The notes beneath the pieces were generated by a model. That model was not told the origin of the DNA. It was given only the letters and a program-made list of their open reading frames with translations, and searched no databases. This document shows, in pieces, positions 34,834 through 46,200 of a stretch of 64,000 nucleotides of DNA (the stretch's first letter is position 1; every line of letters starts with the position of its first letter). Source of the stretch: Haloferax massiliensis. Its GTDB lineage: Archaea > Halobacteriota > Halobacteria > Halobacteriales > Haloferacaceae. Location of the stretch: contig NZ_CSTE01000002.1 of the NCBI RefSeq assembly GCF_001368915.1, positions 568,273 through 632,272 on the forward strand, in the 5' to 3' direction. The position numbers and the translations under genes were made by a program.

Positions 34834-36024
34834 ATGCGCCTCGAAGACAGAATCACCAGGCGACGTCGCCGCGGGGGGAAGCGACCCCGGCTCGTTCGGG
34901 ACCTGAGCGCGCTCGACCCGACAGCCCACCCGGACGAGCCGACCGGCCGCGGCCCGACGCTCGAACGCATCCTCGACCACCTCGACCCCGTGTTCGACGG
35001 CGACCTGCCGCCCGACGCCCACGTCCACGGGCCGAAGGGCGTCGGGAAGTCGGCGGTCGTCGCGACGCTCTTCGAGCACCTCGCCAGCGCGCTCCCCTCT
35101 CGGCGGTCGGTCATTCACACCACCACGCGCACCGCCGCCACGCCGACGACCTCGTTCGCCTACGTCGACTCCCGGGACGCCCCGACCGAGTTCGCGCTCC
35201 TCCACGCGGCGCTCGACGCGCTCTGCGAGGAGGCGGTGCCGTCGCAGGGCGTCGGCGTCGAGGCGCTCCGCGAACGGCTCACCGAGCGCGTCGGGCACGA
35301 CGAGCACGCGGTCGTCGCCGTCGACCACGTCGGCGAGCCCGAGACCTACTCCGCGGCGACGGCGGTCGAGACGCTCTCGTCGGTGTCGCCGCACGTCTCG
35401 GTGCTCACCGTCGGGCGCGACCCCCGCGACGACGCGCGTGCGGGCGGCGATACCGGCGCGACCGACGCGCCGTCGATCGCCGTCTCGGCCTACGAGCGCC
35501 ACAGTCTCGTCGATATCCTCGTCGCGCGCGCGTCGGACGGCGTCACCCGCAACGCGCTCCCGCACGAGGCGACGCGCGAGGTCGCCGAGTGGGCCGACGG
35601 CGACGCCCACGACGCGCTGTCGGCGCTCTACGGGGCGGCGACGCTCGCCGCCGCCGACGGCGCGGAGACCATCGACACCGAGTACGTCTGCGCCGGCATC
35701 GACGCCGTTCCTGACGACGGCTGCTCGCTGGGGCGCGTGTTCGCGCTCCCCGAGAGCCGTCGCCGCGTCCTCCGGGCGTTCGTCGCGCTCGACGACGAGG
35801 CGACGGCCTCCGTCTCGGCGGCGACCGAGCACATCGCCGCGTCGCCGCGGGTGTCGCTGTCGCCGGCGACCGTCCGCCGCGTCCTCTACGAGCTTTCGGA
35901 CCTCGGCATCGTCCGGCGCGTCTCTGACGACGACTCCACCGACGGGCCGGGCCGGCCGGCGACGCGACCCATCCCGAACTTCTCGACGCTAGCGTTCCGC
36001 GGGCTGGACGACGCCGAGCGTTGA
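34834..36024 (+). CDS. Orc1/Cdc6-like AAA+ ATPase
   Basis: A 396-residue protein with an AAA+ domain and a C-terminal winged helix, the layout of archaeal Orc1/Cdc6 initiators. The Walker A motif HGPKGVGKSAV is at about residues 65-75; the Walker B-like strand is AVVAVDHVG near residue 163, where the usual DExD is reduced to a single Asp (DHVG). The winged helix includes SLSPATVRRVLYELSDLGI near residue 345-365. The degenerate Walker B suggests that it may be a divergent paralogue with altered ATPase activity. I chose the ATG at 34834. Gene naming among the many haloarchaeal orc paralogues cannot be settled by eye. Confidence 0.85.
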   Translation: MRLEDRITRRRRRGGKRPRLVRDLSALDPTAHPDEPTGRGPTLERILDHLDPVFDGDLPPDAHVHGPKGVGKSAVVATLFEHLASALPSRRSVIHTTTRTAATPTTSFAYVDSRDAPTEFALLHAALDALCEEAVPSQGVGVEALRERLTERVGHDEHAVVAVDHVGEPETYSAATAVETLSSVSPHVSVLTVGRDPRDDARAGGDTGATDAPSIAVSAYERHSLVDILVARASDGVTRNALPHEATREVAEWADGDAHDALSALYGAATLAAADGAETIDTEYVCAGIDAVPDDGCSLGRVFALPESRRRVLRAFVALDDEATASVSAATEHIAASPRVSLSPATVRRVLYELSDLGIVRRVSDDDSTDGPGRPATRPIPNFSTLAFRGLDDAER

Positions 36025-36105
36025 GTGTCGAAAACGACGAACCCGACCTGCGGCGCGGTTCTCCCCGACCGCTGAACCTTTTTCCCCCGTCTCCCAACTC
36101 CGGGT

Positions 36106-36786
36106 ATGGTTCCGCCGCTCGTACTCGACATCGACGGGACGCTCACCGACGCGGATGGCCACCTCGACCCCCGCGCGTTCGAAGTGCTCCCGTCGTGGGA
36201 CGCCCCCGTCATCCTCGCCACCGGCAAGGCGTTTCCCTATCCGGTCTCGCTGTGTCACTACCTCGGACTCCCCCAGACGGTCATCGCGGAGAACGGCGGG
36301 GTCGTCCTCGCCGACGGCGAGGTGACATTCACCGGCGACCGCGAGGCCGCGCAGGCCGCCGCCGACGAGTTCGTCGCGCGCGGCGGCGACCTCGGGTGGG
36401 ACGCCGCGGACACCGCGAACCGCTGGCGCGAGACCGAAATCATCGCCCGTCTCGACGCCGACGAGGCGCTCCTCCGCGAGGTCGCAGACGAGTTCGACCT
36501 CGAAGTCATCGACACCGGCTTCGCCTACCACATCAAGACGCCGGGAGTCGAGAAGGGCGTCGGCCTCGAACGCGTCTGCGAGACGATGGACTACGACCCC
36601 GAGGAGTTCGTCGCCGTCGGCGACAGCGTCAACGACGCCTCGACGTTCGGCGTCGCCGGGCGGTCGTTCGCCGTCGCCAACGCCGACGACGTGGCCAAGG
36701 AGGCGGCCGACACGGTGCTCGACCAGTCGTACATGGACGGCACGCTGTCCGTGCTCGAATCGCTCCGGGAAGAAGACGCGGCGTAA
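36106..36786 (+). CDS. pgp: phosphoglycolate phosphatase, archaeal type (HAD-IIB)
   Basis: A 226-residue HAD-superfamily phosphatase. Motif I is LDIDGTLTD at residues about 6-14 with the nucleophile Asp; motif II is ATGKAF near residue 42; the Lys of motif III and motif IV (GDSVNDASTF) lie near residues 145 and 170. The family removes phosphate from 2-phosphoglycolate in archaea, although related HAD-IIB enzymes act on sugar phosphates. The cap domain lies between motifs II and III. The gene is 81 bp after the Orc-like gene, same direction. Confidence 0.88.
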   Translation: MVPPLVLDIDGTLTDADGHLDPRAFEVLPSWDAPVILATGKAFPYPVSLCHYLGLPQTVIAENGGVVLADGEVTFTGDREAAQAAADEFVARGGDLGWDAADTANRWRETEIIARLDADEALLREVADEFDLEVIDTGFAYHIKTPGVEKGVGLERVCETMDYDPEEFVAVGDSVNDASTFGVAGRSFAVANADDVAKEAADTVLDQSYMDGTLSVLESLREEDAA

Positions 36787-36816
36787 TCGCCGGTCGTTCG
36801 CGTCGCTCTCGGCGTC

Positions 36817-37005
36817 TCAGGCCGGTTCCTCGAAGGGGGCGAAGCGCCCGTTGATATCCCACTCGTGGATGCAGTAGGCGCTTCCGACCTGTTTTTCGCC
36901 GTCCGCTTCGGCGACGAGCCACGTCGCGGCGTCGTCGTCCCAGCGTTCCACCCGACCACAGCGCTCGCAGACGCGTCGCGTCGGCCGTCGAAGTTGGGGT
37001 TCCAT
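36817..37005 (-). CDS. zinc-finger microprotein (HEWD motif)
   Basis: A 62-residue protein beginning MEPQLRRPTRRVCERCGRVERWD. It carries one CxxC pair near the N-terminus and a second Cys-His pair in YCIHEWDINGRF, giving a plausible four-ligand zinc site. HEWD-containing zinc microproteins are numerous in haloarchaea and mostly uncharacterised. The frame is open further upstream, but the ATG at 37005 starts the homologous part. It is on the strand opposite to the genes around it. Confidence 0.75.
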   Translation of the reverse strand: MEPQLRRPTRRVCERCGRVERWDDDAATWLVAEADGEKQVGSAYCIHEWDINGRFAPFEEPA

Positions 37006-37195
37006 ACGTGTGTGAGCGGTTGCCGAGCAAAAAAGCCCATCGCCGTCGGCAGTTTCGCGGCCGGTCGCTCGGACTCGCGTCGCCCCGCCAACGGACCGAC
37101 TCACGGCCGACCGGCCCGCGGACGGCTGTGCACGACTCGAACACGACTCGGGTCGGAACCGATGGGACTTACGGGCCGGGGTGCGGAGTGTGCGC

Positions 37196-37750
37196 ATGGG
37201 CTTTCACACCTTCGACGCTGACAGGGCGGCGAAACTGGACGACCCCGCGCGGTTCCGCTTCGTCTCCCGAGAGGAACTCCTCTCGCGTCTCGGCGTCGCC
37301 CCCGATAGCGTCGTCGCCGACCTCGGCAGCGGCACCGGCTTTTTCACCGACGAGGTCGCCCCGCACGTCGGGACGCTCTACGCCGTGGACGTACAGGAGG
37401 TCATGCACGACCTCTACCGCGAGAAGGGCGCGCCCGACACCGTCGAGTTCGTCACGGCCGACGTGGCGTCGCTCCCCTTCGACGACGACCACCTCGACGC
37501 CGCCTTCTCGACGATGACGTACCACGAGTTCGCCACCGACGAGGCGCTGGCCGAACTCGCCCGCGTCGTCCGCCCCGGGGGCTCAGTAGTCGTGGTCGAT
37601 TGGTCCACGTCCGGGTCGGGCGACGACGGGCCGCCGCTCGACGAGCGGTTCGGCCTCGGCGACGCCGTCTCGGCGTTCGAATCGGCCGGCTTCACCGTCT
37701 CCCACGCCGAGACGCGACGCGAGACGTTCGTCTGCGTCGCCCGGCGCTGA
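37196..37750 (+). CDS. class I SAM-dependent methyltransferase
   Basis: A 184-residue Rossmann-fold methyltransferase. Motif I VVADLGSGTGFFTDEV lies near residues 37-52, motif II YAVDV follows, motif IV DAAFSTMTYHEF is near residue 102, and the post-motif strand GGSVVVVDW is near residue 130. The overall resemblance is to the UbiE/COQ5-like family, but the substrate is unknown. It is the last backbone gene before the IS element at 37.9 kb and has no operon partner. Confidence 0.9.
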   Translation: MGFHTFDADRAAKLDDPARFRFVSREELLSRLGVAPDSVVADLGSGTGFFTDEVAPHVGTLYAVDVQEVMHDLYREKGAPDTVEFVTADVASLPFDDDHLDAAFSTMTYHEFATDEALAELARVVRPGGSVVVVDWSTSGSGDDGPPLDERFGLGDAVSAFESAGFTVSHAETRRETFVCVARR

Positions 37751-37977
<227 letters not shown>

Positions 37978-38076
37978 ACGGGGATGAAGCCGACCAATAG
38001 TATTCAACCGCTGACGATGGCATAGACGGGGTTCCAACGCAATCTTTAACCCGCTCAAACATGACAGTATGCATAG

Positions 38077-39817
<1,741 letters not shown>

Positions 39818-39822
<5 letters not shown>

Positions 39823-39925
39823 AGAGTGTCGCTCCTGTCGCACTCGAACCGTCAGCGAGACCCACCTGTCAGAGTGTCCTGACTGCGGCGGCTCGGTTCG
39901 AAACATCGCCGTCGCCCGCGAGTGA
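39818..39925 (+). pseudogene. 3' remnant of a zinc-ribbon (rubrerythrin-like) microprotein gene
   Basis: Immediately after the IS end an open frame reads C-x2-C-x2-C and ECPDCGG and finishes VRNIAVARE before a TGA stop. This is the C-terminal zinc-ribbon and tail of a small haloarchaeal rubrerythrin-like protein family, as I remember it. The N-terminal 15-20 residues are missing, and the frame upstream belongs to the IS. Most likely the IS disrupted it. A short new frame through the IS end cannot be excluded. Confidence 0.6.
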
Positions 39926-40029
39926 GTGTCGTTCGCGCGAGCCGTACAGTCCGGGTCCGCCCGTAACCGTCCGACTTCCTTCTCACGGGAGTCGTCGCCC
40001 CGCCGTGGCGGTGGCGACTGCGCTCTCGT

Positions 40030-41028
40030 TCAGGACTCGATGACGTCCGTGTAGCGGTCGACGAGCAGGACCACTGCCGCGCCGACGACGGCCGCCACGG
40101 CGAACGTGGCGTAAAGTCCGGTCGTCCACGACTCCCCCGCGGCGACGAGTTCCTCCGTGCTCTTCACCACCGGCGCGCGCAGCGCCCCGACGATGAGGCT
40201 CACGAGGAACGCGAGCGTCGCCCGGCGGTGGTGTTCGAGCGCCCAGCGGACGACGTGTGCGATGCTGAACAGGCCGATGATGGCCCCGAGCATGAACGTG
40301 ACGACGACCGTCCCCGGTTCGACGACGACAGACAGCGGCGCGCCGCCGGCGACATCGATGAGGCTGTCGAGGAACGTGTTGAGCGCCGCGGTCATGTACT
40401 CGTACTGGCCGAGAATCAACAGGAGGAGCGACCCCGAGACGCCGGGGAGAATCATCGCGCTGACGGCGATACCGCCGGCGAACGCGATGGCTGGGAGCGA
40501 GTGCCCGGCCACCCCGGCACCGCCGCCGGAGGCGATGAAGGCGATGAGGAAGCCGGCGACGGCGGCCGCGATTTGACGCGGGCCATCGAGCGAGACCTGC
40601 GCGTACAGGACCACCGCCGACGCGGCGATGAGCCCGAAGAAAAAGCCGTACGTCGGGACCGGTGCCTCGTTGAGCGCGATGTGGAGCACGCGCATCACGG
40701 TCACGATGGCGGTGGCAATGCCCGCGCCCAGCGCGAGCAGGAAGCCGATGTCGACTTCGCGCATCGCCGCGACCGCGTCGGCCCGGCGACCGGGGACGAC
40801 GACGCCGAGGACGCGTTTGATGCGACCGGGCGTGATGGCCGTCACCGCGCCGATGAGTCGTTCGTAGATGCCAGTGATGAGCGCGATAGTACCGCCCGAG
40901 ACGCCGGGCACGGCGTCGGCGGCCCCCATACAGACGCCTTTCAGGTAGATGAGAAGCCACGAGAGGAGGGCCGAACGTTCGTCGGATTGCGCTGGCATTT
41001 GCTTGTGCGAATCTTCTTCGGAGTCCAT
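40030..41028 (-). CDS. DUF368 membrane protein (candidate polyprenyl-phosphate transporter)
   Basis: A 332-residue protein with about nine to ten membrane helices. Two similar motifs, DAVPGVSGGTIAL near residue 40 and MILPGVSGSLLLL near residue 190, mark the inverted-repeat structure of DUF368. Bacterial DUF368 proteins (PopT) were shown to return undecaprenyl phosphate across the membrane. In this archaeon the equivalent lipid is dolichyl phosphate, and the gene stands beside aglM/aglB; I infer a role in recycling the N-glycosylation carrier. It runs leftward, with about 810 bp before aglM on the other strand. Confidence 0.85.
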   Translation of the reverse strand: MDSEEDSHKQMPAQSDERSALLSWLLIYLKGVCMGAADAVPGVSGGTIALITGIYERLIGAVTAITPGRIKRVLGVVVPGRRADAVAAMREVDIGFLLALGAGIATAIVTVMRVLHIALNEAPVPTYGFFFGLIAASAVVLYAQVSLDGPRQIAAAVAGFLIAFIASGGGAGVAGHSLPAIAFAGGIAVSAMILPGVSGSLLLLILGQYEYMTAALNTFLDSLIDVAGGAPLSVVVEPGTVVVTFMLGAIIGLFSIAHVVRWALEHHRRATLAFLVSLIVGALRAPVVKSTEELVAAGESWTTGLYATFAVAAVVGAAVVLLVDRYTDVIES

Positions 41029-41345
41029 TTGAGTCCACCGCTATGGAATACTGTGATTTCTGTTACCTACTTCTCTGTTGAACACTCTAAGACCAAGCAC
41101 ATCTATGCCCCCACGATTTTCCGGAGTGGAGAGTCTCATACGAGTCGCTGTGTTCAGTACACGCATGAAATCTCCCGGAAGAGAGGTATTCATCGCAAGT
41201 GAAACACGAAGACGATTGAGATAGATGCGAGAACAATCTCTCTTTGACTCATGAGTGAAACACAAGCTCTGACTCAAGAATCAACCAGAGCCCACTATCA
41301 ACGTCGTGAAATGCTGATTGTTGTAGTCGTTGAAGGGTACCTAGG

Positions 41346-41651
41346 CTATTCCGTAGCTTCACCATTCGGTGGATACACCCCACTCACGATGGTGTGTACT
41401 GGAGAATTCTTCTTGGCTTGCGAGCGTGTGTTGGTAGAGTCACAGCGCTCGTTTGTGAACATGACTATAGATGATATCCCGTGAAATATCGCACAAGGGC
41501 TCCTCTGTCCTTTTGAGAGCGATAAACAAACCCGAAAGACGTGGGAAATCTCGATTGTAGAGAAGTTGGTGTACACCTTGAACCGACCACAATGAAGTAC
41601 ACTCTTGCGGGGAAACGCCGTGGGTGTACACCCCTGAGAACGAAGGGTGTA
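41346..41651. repeat. diverged block, copy 1 (upstream of aglM)
   Basis: Four anchor words occur in the same order and with the same spacing, to within 1 bp, as in copy 2 at 58377-58681: CTATTC (41346), ATACACC (41373), TGTGTACTGG (41393) and CTTGCGG (41604), ending in the inverted repeat TACACCC-N11-GGGTGTA (41627-41651). Offsets between successive anchors are 27, 20, 211 and 23 bp here, and 27, 20, 210 and 23 bp in the other copy. The intervening sequence has diverged. Confidence 0.75.
41627..41651. promoter_or_regulatory. inverted repeat TACACCC-N11-GGGTGTA, copy 1
   Basis: Arms TACACCC (41627-41633) and GGGTGTA (41645-41651) with an 11-bp spacer. The left arm is also part of a 12-bp perfect palindrome GGGTGTACACCC (41622-41633). 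Further GGGTGTA words lie at 41685 and 41714, and GGTGTACACC at 41568. It looks like a multi-site protein-binding array. Confidence 0.65.
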
Positions 41652-41835
41652 GCTAGTGAGAACCCGGCTTTCTTCTGATTCTATGGGTGTAGAAGATTGC
41701 CAAATCTGACCGAGGGTGTACGGTCTTTCTCTCCGAACGCTGAGCGTCAAAAGAGCCACGATAGTATTCACTAAGCCAGATTCCGAAAACGCGACTCGGA
41801 AAGAATCAAACCACCTGCCATTCACAACTCTGTCA

Positions 41836-43128
41836 ATGAAGCTCAGCATCATCGGCAGCGGGTACGTCGGCACGACGGTCGCGGCCTGCTTCGCGGAGCT
41901 CGGCCACCACGTCGTCAACGTCGACATCGACGACGACATCGTTCGGGCGTTGAACGAGGGTCGGTGCCCGATTCACGAGCCCGGTCTGGCCGAACTCGTC
42001 GAACGGCACGCGGGAGACCGACTCCGAGCGACGACCGACTACGACGAGGTACTCGACACGGACGCGACGTTTCTCGCCCTCCCGACGCCGTCGAACGACG
42101 ACGGCAGTATCGACCTCGGCGCGATGAAGGCCGCCGCGACGTCGCTCGGCGAGACGCTGGCGCGGAAAGACGGCCCGCACCTCGTCGTCACCAAGAGCAC
42201 GGTCGTTCCGACGACGACGGTCGACGTCATCGGGCCGCGAATCGAGGAGGCGTCTGGGAAACGTGTCGGCGAGGGGTTCGATATCGCGATGAACCCCGAG
42301 TTCCTCCGCGAGGGCACCGCCGTGGACGACTTCCTCGACCCTGACAAGGTCGTCCTCGGCGCACAGACCGAACGCGCGTACGAGCAGTTAGACGAGATTT
42401 TCGCCCCGCTCGTCGACCGCGCCGGGAACCCCCCGGTCGTCGAGACCGGAATCAGCGAAGCCGAGATGATAAAGTACGCCAACAACGCCTTCCTCGCGTC
42501 GAAGATCAGCCTCGCCAACGACCTCGCGAACATCTGCAAGGAGTTCGGCGTCGACTCCGCGGAGGTGTTGGAGACCATCGGCCTCGACGCTCGTATCGGC
42601 TCGGCGTTCCTCGGTGCGGGTCTCGGGTGGGGCGGGTCGTGCTTCCCGAAGGACACGGCCGCGATTATCGCCGCGGCCCGCGGTCGGGGCTACGAACCCC
42701 GCCTCTTGCAGGCCGCCGTCGACGTGAACGACGGCCAACCGGAGCGAATGCTCGACCTCCTCCGCGAGCGCGTCGACCTCGACGGTCAGCGCGTCGCCGT
42801 GCTCGGGCTCGCGTTCAAGCCCGGCACCGATGACATCCGGAAGTCGCGGGCGACGTTACTCATCGGTTCGCTCCTCGACGCCGGAGCCGACGTCGTCGGG
42901 TACGACCCCGTCGCAACCGAAAACATGCGCGAGCAGTTCCCTGACATCGAGTACGCCGACTCGGCCGCAGACGCGCTCGCGGGCGCCGATGCGGCGCTCG
43001 TCGCGACCGACTGGGACGAGTTCGCGGCGCTCGACGACGAGTTCGACGCCATGCGCTCGCCCGTCGTCATCGACGGTCGCCGCATCGTCACTCGACGCGA
43101 CGGCATCGACTACGAGTCGCTCGTCTAA
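41836..43128 (+). CDS. aglM: UDP-glucose 6-dehydrogenase AglM
   Basis: A 430-residue UDP-glucose dehydrogenase that makes UDP-glucuronate for the N-linked glycan. The N-terminal NAD motif MKLSIIGSGYVGTTVAACF begins at residue 1. The catalytic Cys lies in LGWGGSCFPKDT near residue 270, and the C-terminal UDP-binding domain contains LGLAFKPGTDDIRKSRA near residue 325. Length equals the H. volcanii AglM that I recall. I chose the ATG at 41836 because the frame from 41716 adds residues in the promoter region. It converges with aglB, 73 bp apart. Confidence 0.96.
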   Translation: MKLSIIGSGYVGTTVAACFAELGHHVVNVDIDDDIVRALNEGRCPIHEPGLAELVERHAGDRLRATTDYDEVLDTDATFLALPTPSNDDGSIDLGAMKAAATSLGETLARKDGPHLVVTKSTVVPTTTVDVIGPRIEEASGKRVGEGFDIAMNPEFLREGTAVDDFLDPDKVVLGAQTERAYEQLDEIFAPLVDRAGNPPVVETGISEAEMIKYANNAFLASKISLANDLANICKEFGVDSAEVLETIGLDARIGSAFLGAGLGWGGSCFPKDTAAIIAAARGRGYEPRLLQAAVDVNDGQPERMLDLLRERVDLDGQRVAVLGLAFKPGTDDIRKSRATLLIGSLLDAGADVVGYDPVATENMREQFPDIEYADSAADALAGADAALVATDWDEFAALDDEFDAMRSPVVIDGRRIVTRRDGIDYESLV

Positions 43129-43201
43129 GGTTCCCCCCACGAGTCACTCTCTGAATCGGCCTCGAAGAAGACAAAAAGCCGCCAGCGTCGCCGTTGGTTC
43201 G

Positions 43202-46200
43202 TTACGGAGCGACCGCGACCGCGCCGGCGTCGACCGACGCCGAGACCGAGGTCGACGCCGACTCGTTCGTCTGCGAGTCGTCCGACGAGGAGTTCCCGGT
43301 CAGGTCGAGTTCCTGTTCGTTCCGTTCGAGGGTGACCTCCACGGCACCGTCTTCGGCACCGTTGACGAGGCCCTCCTCGACGGCGACGTTCTCCGCCTGG
43401 TAGCTGACGACGGTGTTGTTCCCGGCGACCGACGTCGGGCCGGTGAACGCGTAGCCGCCCGTCGCGCGGACGCTGACGTTCGTGTAGCCGTTGTCCGGGC
43501 CGTACTCGTCGTAGCCGGTCGTGGAGTACGGGAGCGTCATCGTGAACTCACCGTCGGCGTCGGTCTGCGCCTGCTGCGTGTACGTGAAGTTCGTGCCCGT
43601 GGTCAGGTCGCGCATCTGGACGCGCGCGGTCACCGTCGCGTTGGCCGGGGCACCGCTGCCTTCGACCGTCGCGCCGGGAACGCGCTCGAACGTCTTGACC
43701 CACGAGGGGTTGTTGGGGACGAGCGCCTGCGGCTGAATGCCGTAGGTGTTCCCCTCCCTGACGATGGAGTTCTGGTAGGCCCCCGAGCGGAGCGCCGAAC
43801 TGTTCGAGGACTTCACGAGGCGGTAGTGTTCGAGCGCGGCAACGCGCTCCTCGGGGAACGTGCCGAGACCGCCGATCTGTGAGGTCGGGTCGTTCGCGAC
43901 GTACTCCTCTGCTGCGGTCATGTTGTCGAACACCCTGACCGCCTGCCCGTCCGAGGGCGTCACTTTGAACGTCACCGAGCCGTCGGAAGATGTGCGCTCT
44001 TCCCAATCGACGACGATCGGCGACGCCTCGCGGGCGCTACCGTGGTACGCGTAGAGTCGGACCATCAGGCTCTCGTAGTAGCGTTGGTCCTTGACGTTCG
44101 ATGCGGCGGCGATAGTCGTCTGCCCGTTCTGCTCTTGCAGGCGGTACATCGGACTGTAGAAGTCCGACCTGGAGATGTTCGACTCGTCGTAGAAGACGGT
44201 CGGCGCGCTGAACTTCGAGTCGGTCGAAGCCATCTGCCAGTCGACCATGACGTAGCGGGTCTGGTCGCCTTCGCCGTCGTCACCCATCGAGGTGAGCACC
44301 GATTCGGCCTGCTGTTCGTCTTCGGCGAGGAGGAAGTTCGCTGCCTCCGTCGCACCTTCTTGGAACGGGTTCGCGTTCGGGATGCGTTCGCCGAGGACGG
44401 TAATCCAGTGACCGTAGTCCCACCAGGACATGACGCCGTACGAACCGTCCGGATAGTCGAAGTCGTCTGCGCGCTCGTACGTCCCGTAGTACTCCATCCG
44501 GTTCGACGTGCCGCCGAGTTCGCCTTCCGCGGGGGTGTTGTTCTGCATCCAAGTCAGGCTCCCTTCCCACTCGGTGACGGAGCCCGGACCGGTCTGAGAC
44601 GCCTGCATGGCGTTCTGCGACACGCCGCCGTTACCGAGTTGTATCGGGATGATGAGAACGGGCGTGAGGATGAGGAGAACGGCGATTGCGACCGCCGCGA
44701 CCTGACTATACGAGACGTCGTCGAGGCGTTCGACGTTCGCGAGACCGATGAAGCCGATTCCGAGGACCTCTCGAAGGAGGTAGGCGTTCATCACCGCGAC
44801 GACTACGGCGAGGTAGTAGTTGAAACGAACCTGCGTGAAGGCGGCAGAGGTCATAATAGCTGCCCACACGAGGACGAACAGCTGTTCGCTCTCGTAGTCA
44901 GCTTGCATCACTGCGCCCACGATGAGTGCGGTGACGATGGCGAGGCTGACGAGCGACGATTCGACGCCGAGGACACTACCGACCCCTGCCGGAAGCGCCG
45001 GTATCAAGAAGAGCACCCCAATGAGGGCGAGACTCCCGACGACGTAGCCAATCTTCCGCGAGTCCCCATCGTTAACGATGGGTTTGGCGACGAGCCAAAC
45101 TGCCGCGACCACACCGGTGAAGAAGGTAAACCCGTACTCGGACATGATACGACCGACTGCCGTCTGACCGCTCGACTGGAGCGTGTTTGCAGCGAGGAAC
45201 GGCTGTGCCTCGCCGATAGTCCGAGTGGCTGCACCGGCGCTGAAGCCGACCGTGCGGAGGAAGTTAGTTGTAATCTGTCTGAACGCGTCCGGGAGGATGA
45301 CCGCCAGTAGCGCTATCGCGATGAGCCCGATGCCAGCGACAGCAATGGGGTATCCTCGGTCGTCGACATCGTTCGACTCCCACCAGCGAGCGAGTGCGGC
45401 GAGAAAGGCAGCACCGAGAGCGATACCGAACGAGAACAGCGGTTGAATGAGGCTGAACTGGGTGATACTGAACGAGGTGTCGTTGAGGGGGACGAACATC
45501 AAGACGCCGGTGACGAGCATCGAGACGACACCGACGAACGCGACATGTTCGGGGGACTGCCCGCGTACGAAGTCAGAAACCATCGCAAGGACCAAAAAGA
45601 GACCAACAATCCCAACGAGAAGGATACCCGGCGGCCACGACCACATGTAGACCGCTATCGCGACGCCGGCAAGCGCGGACCACTTGATGGGATTTCGGAG
45701 GGCGTCGAAGTCGCGGGCCTCAACGAGTTCCCAGACGGGTTTTTCGCGGTCGGCGACACGAAGCGCAATCATAATCGCGAGGACAGCGAACCCCTGGAAA
45801 AACGGCTCTGCGATGTTGTGGTCGGCGAACCCGACGAGACCACGCTGAAGGAAGGTCCCGGGAAGGAGCATCAGGATGACGACGCCGAAGAGACCGCCGA
45901 GACGTCCGCCCAGTCTGCGGCCGATTAAGAACGTTGGAATGGCGACAAGCGTCCCAAAGACTGCTGGTGCGACGAGGAGCGTTTCCGCGACTACATCCGG
46001 GGAGGGACTCCCGAGTCCAACGATGAGGGCGACCGTCGCAATTATTTGGTCGTAAATAGTGCCGAACTGGCCGACACTCGTCCCGAACGGGAAGTTCGTC
46101 CACGGGTCGAACGGCATTGTGGAGGGCCAGTGGCGAACCGTGTACGAGACCTCACGAAGGTGATACCACGCGTCGTTTCCCGAGAAAAGGACATCACCAT

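Larger units (their letters stand above)
41029..41835. other. 807-bp non-coding region upstream of aglM
   Basis: This AT-richer region holds the first copy of a diverged block repeated upstream of aglJ, several GGGTGTA/TACACCC words, and probably the aglM promoter. Two short open frames (plus 41251-41484; minus 41346-41939) cross it, but have no homology that I can see and are not reported as genes. Near 41050-41250 the sequence is featureless. Confidence 0.6.

Noticed and set aside
41251-41484. 77-codon frame upstream of aglM
   Set aside because: No homology or promoter evidence. Its middle overlaps the repeated non-coding block; slight peptide similarity to the second copy is better explained by shared DNA.
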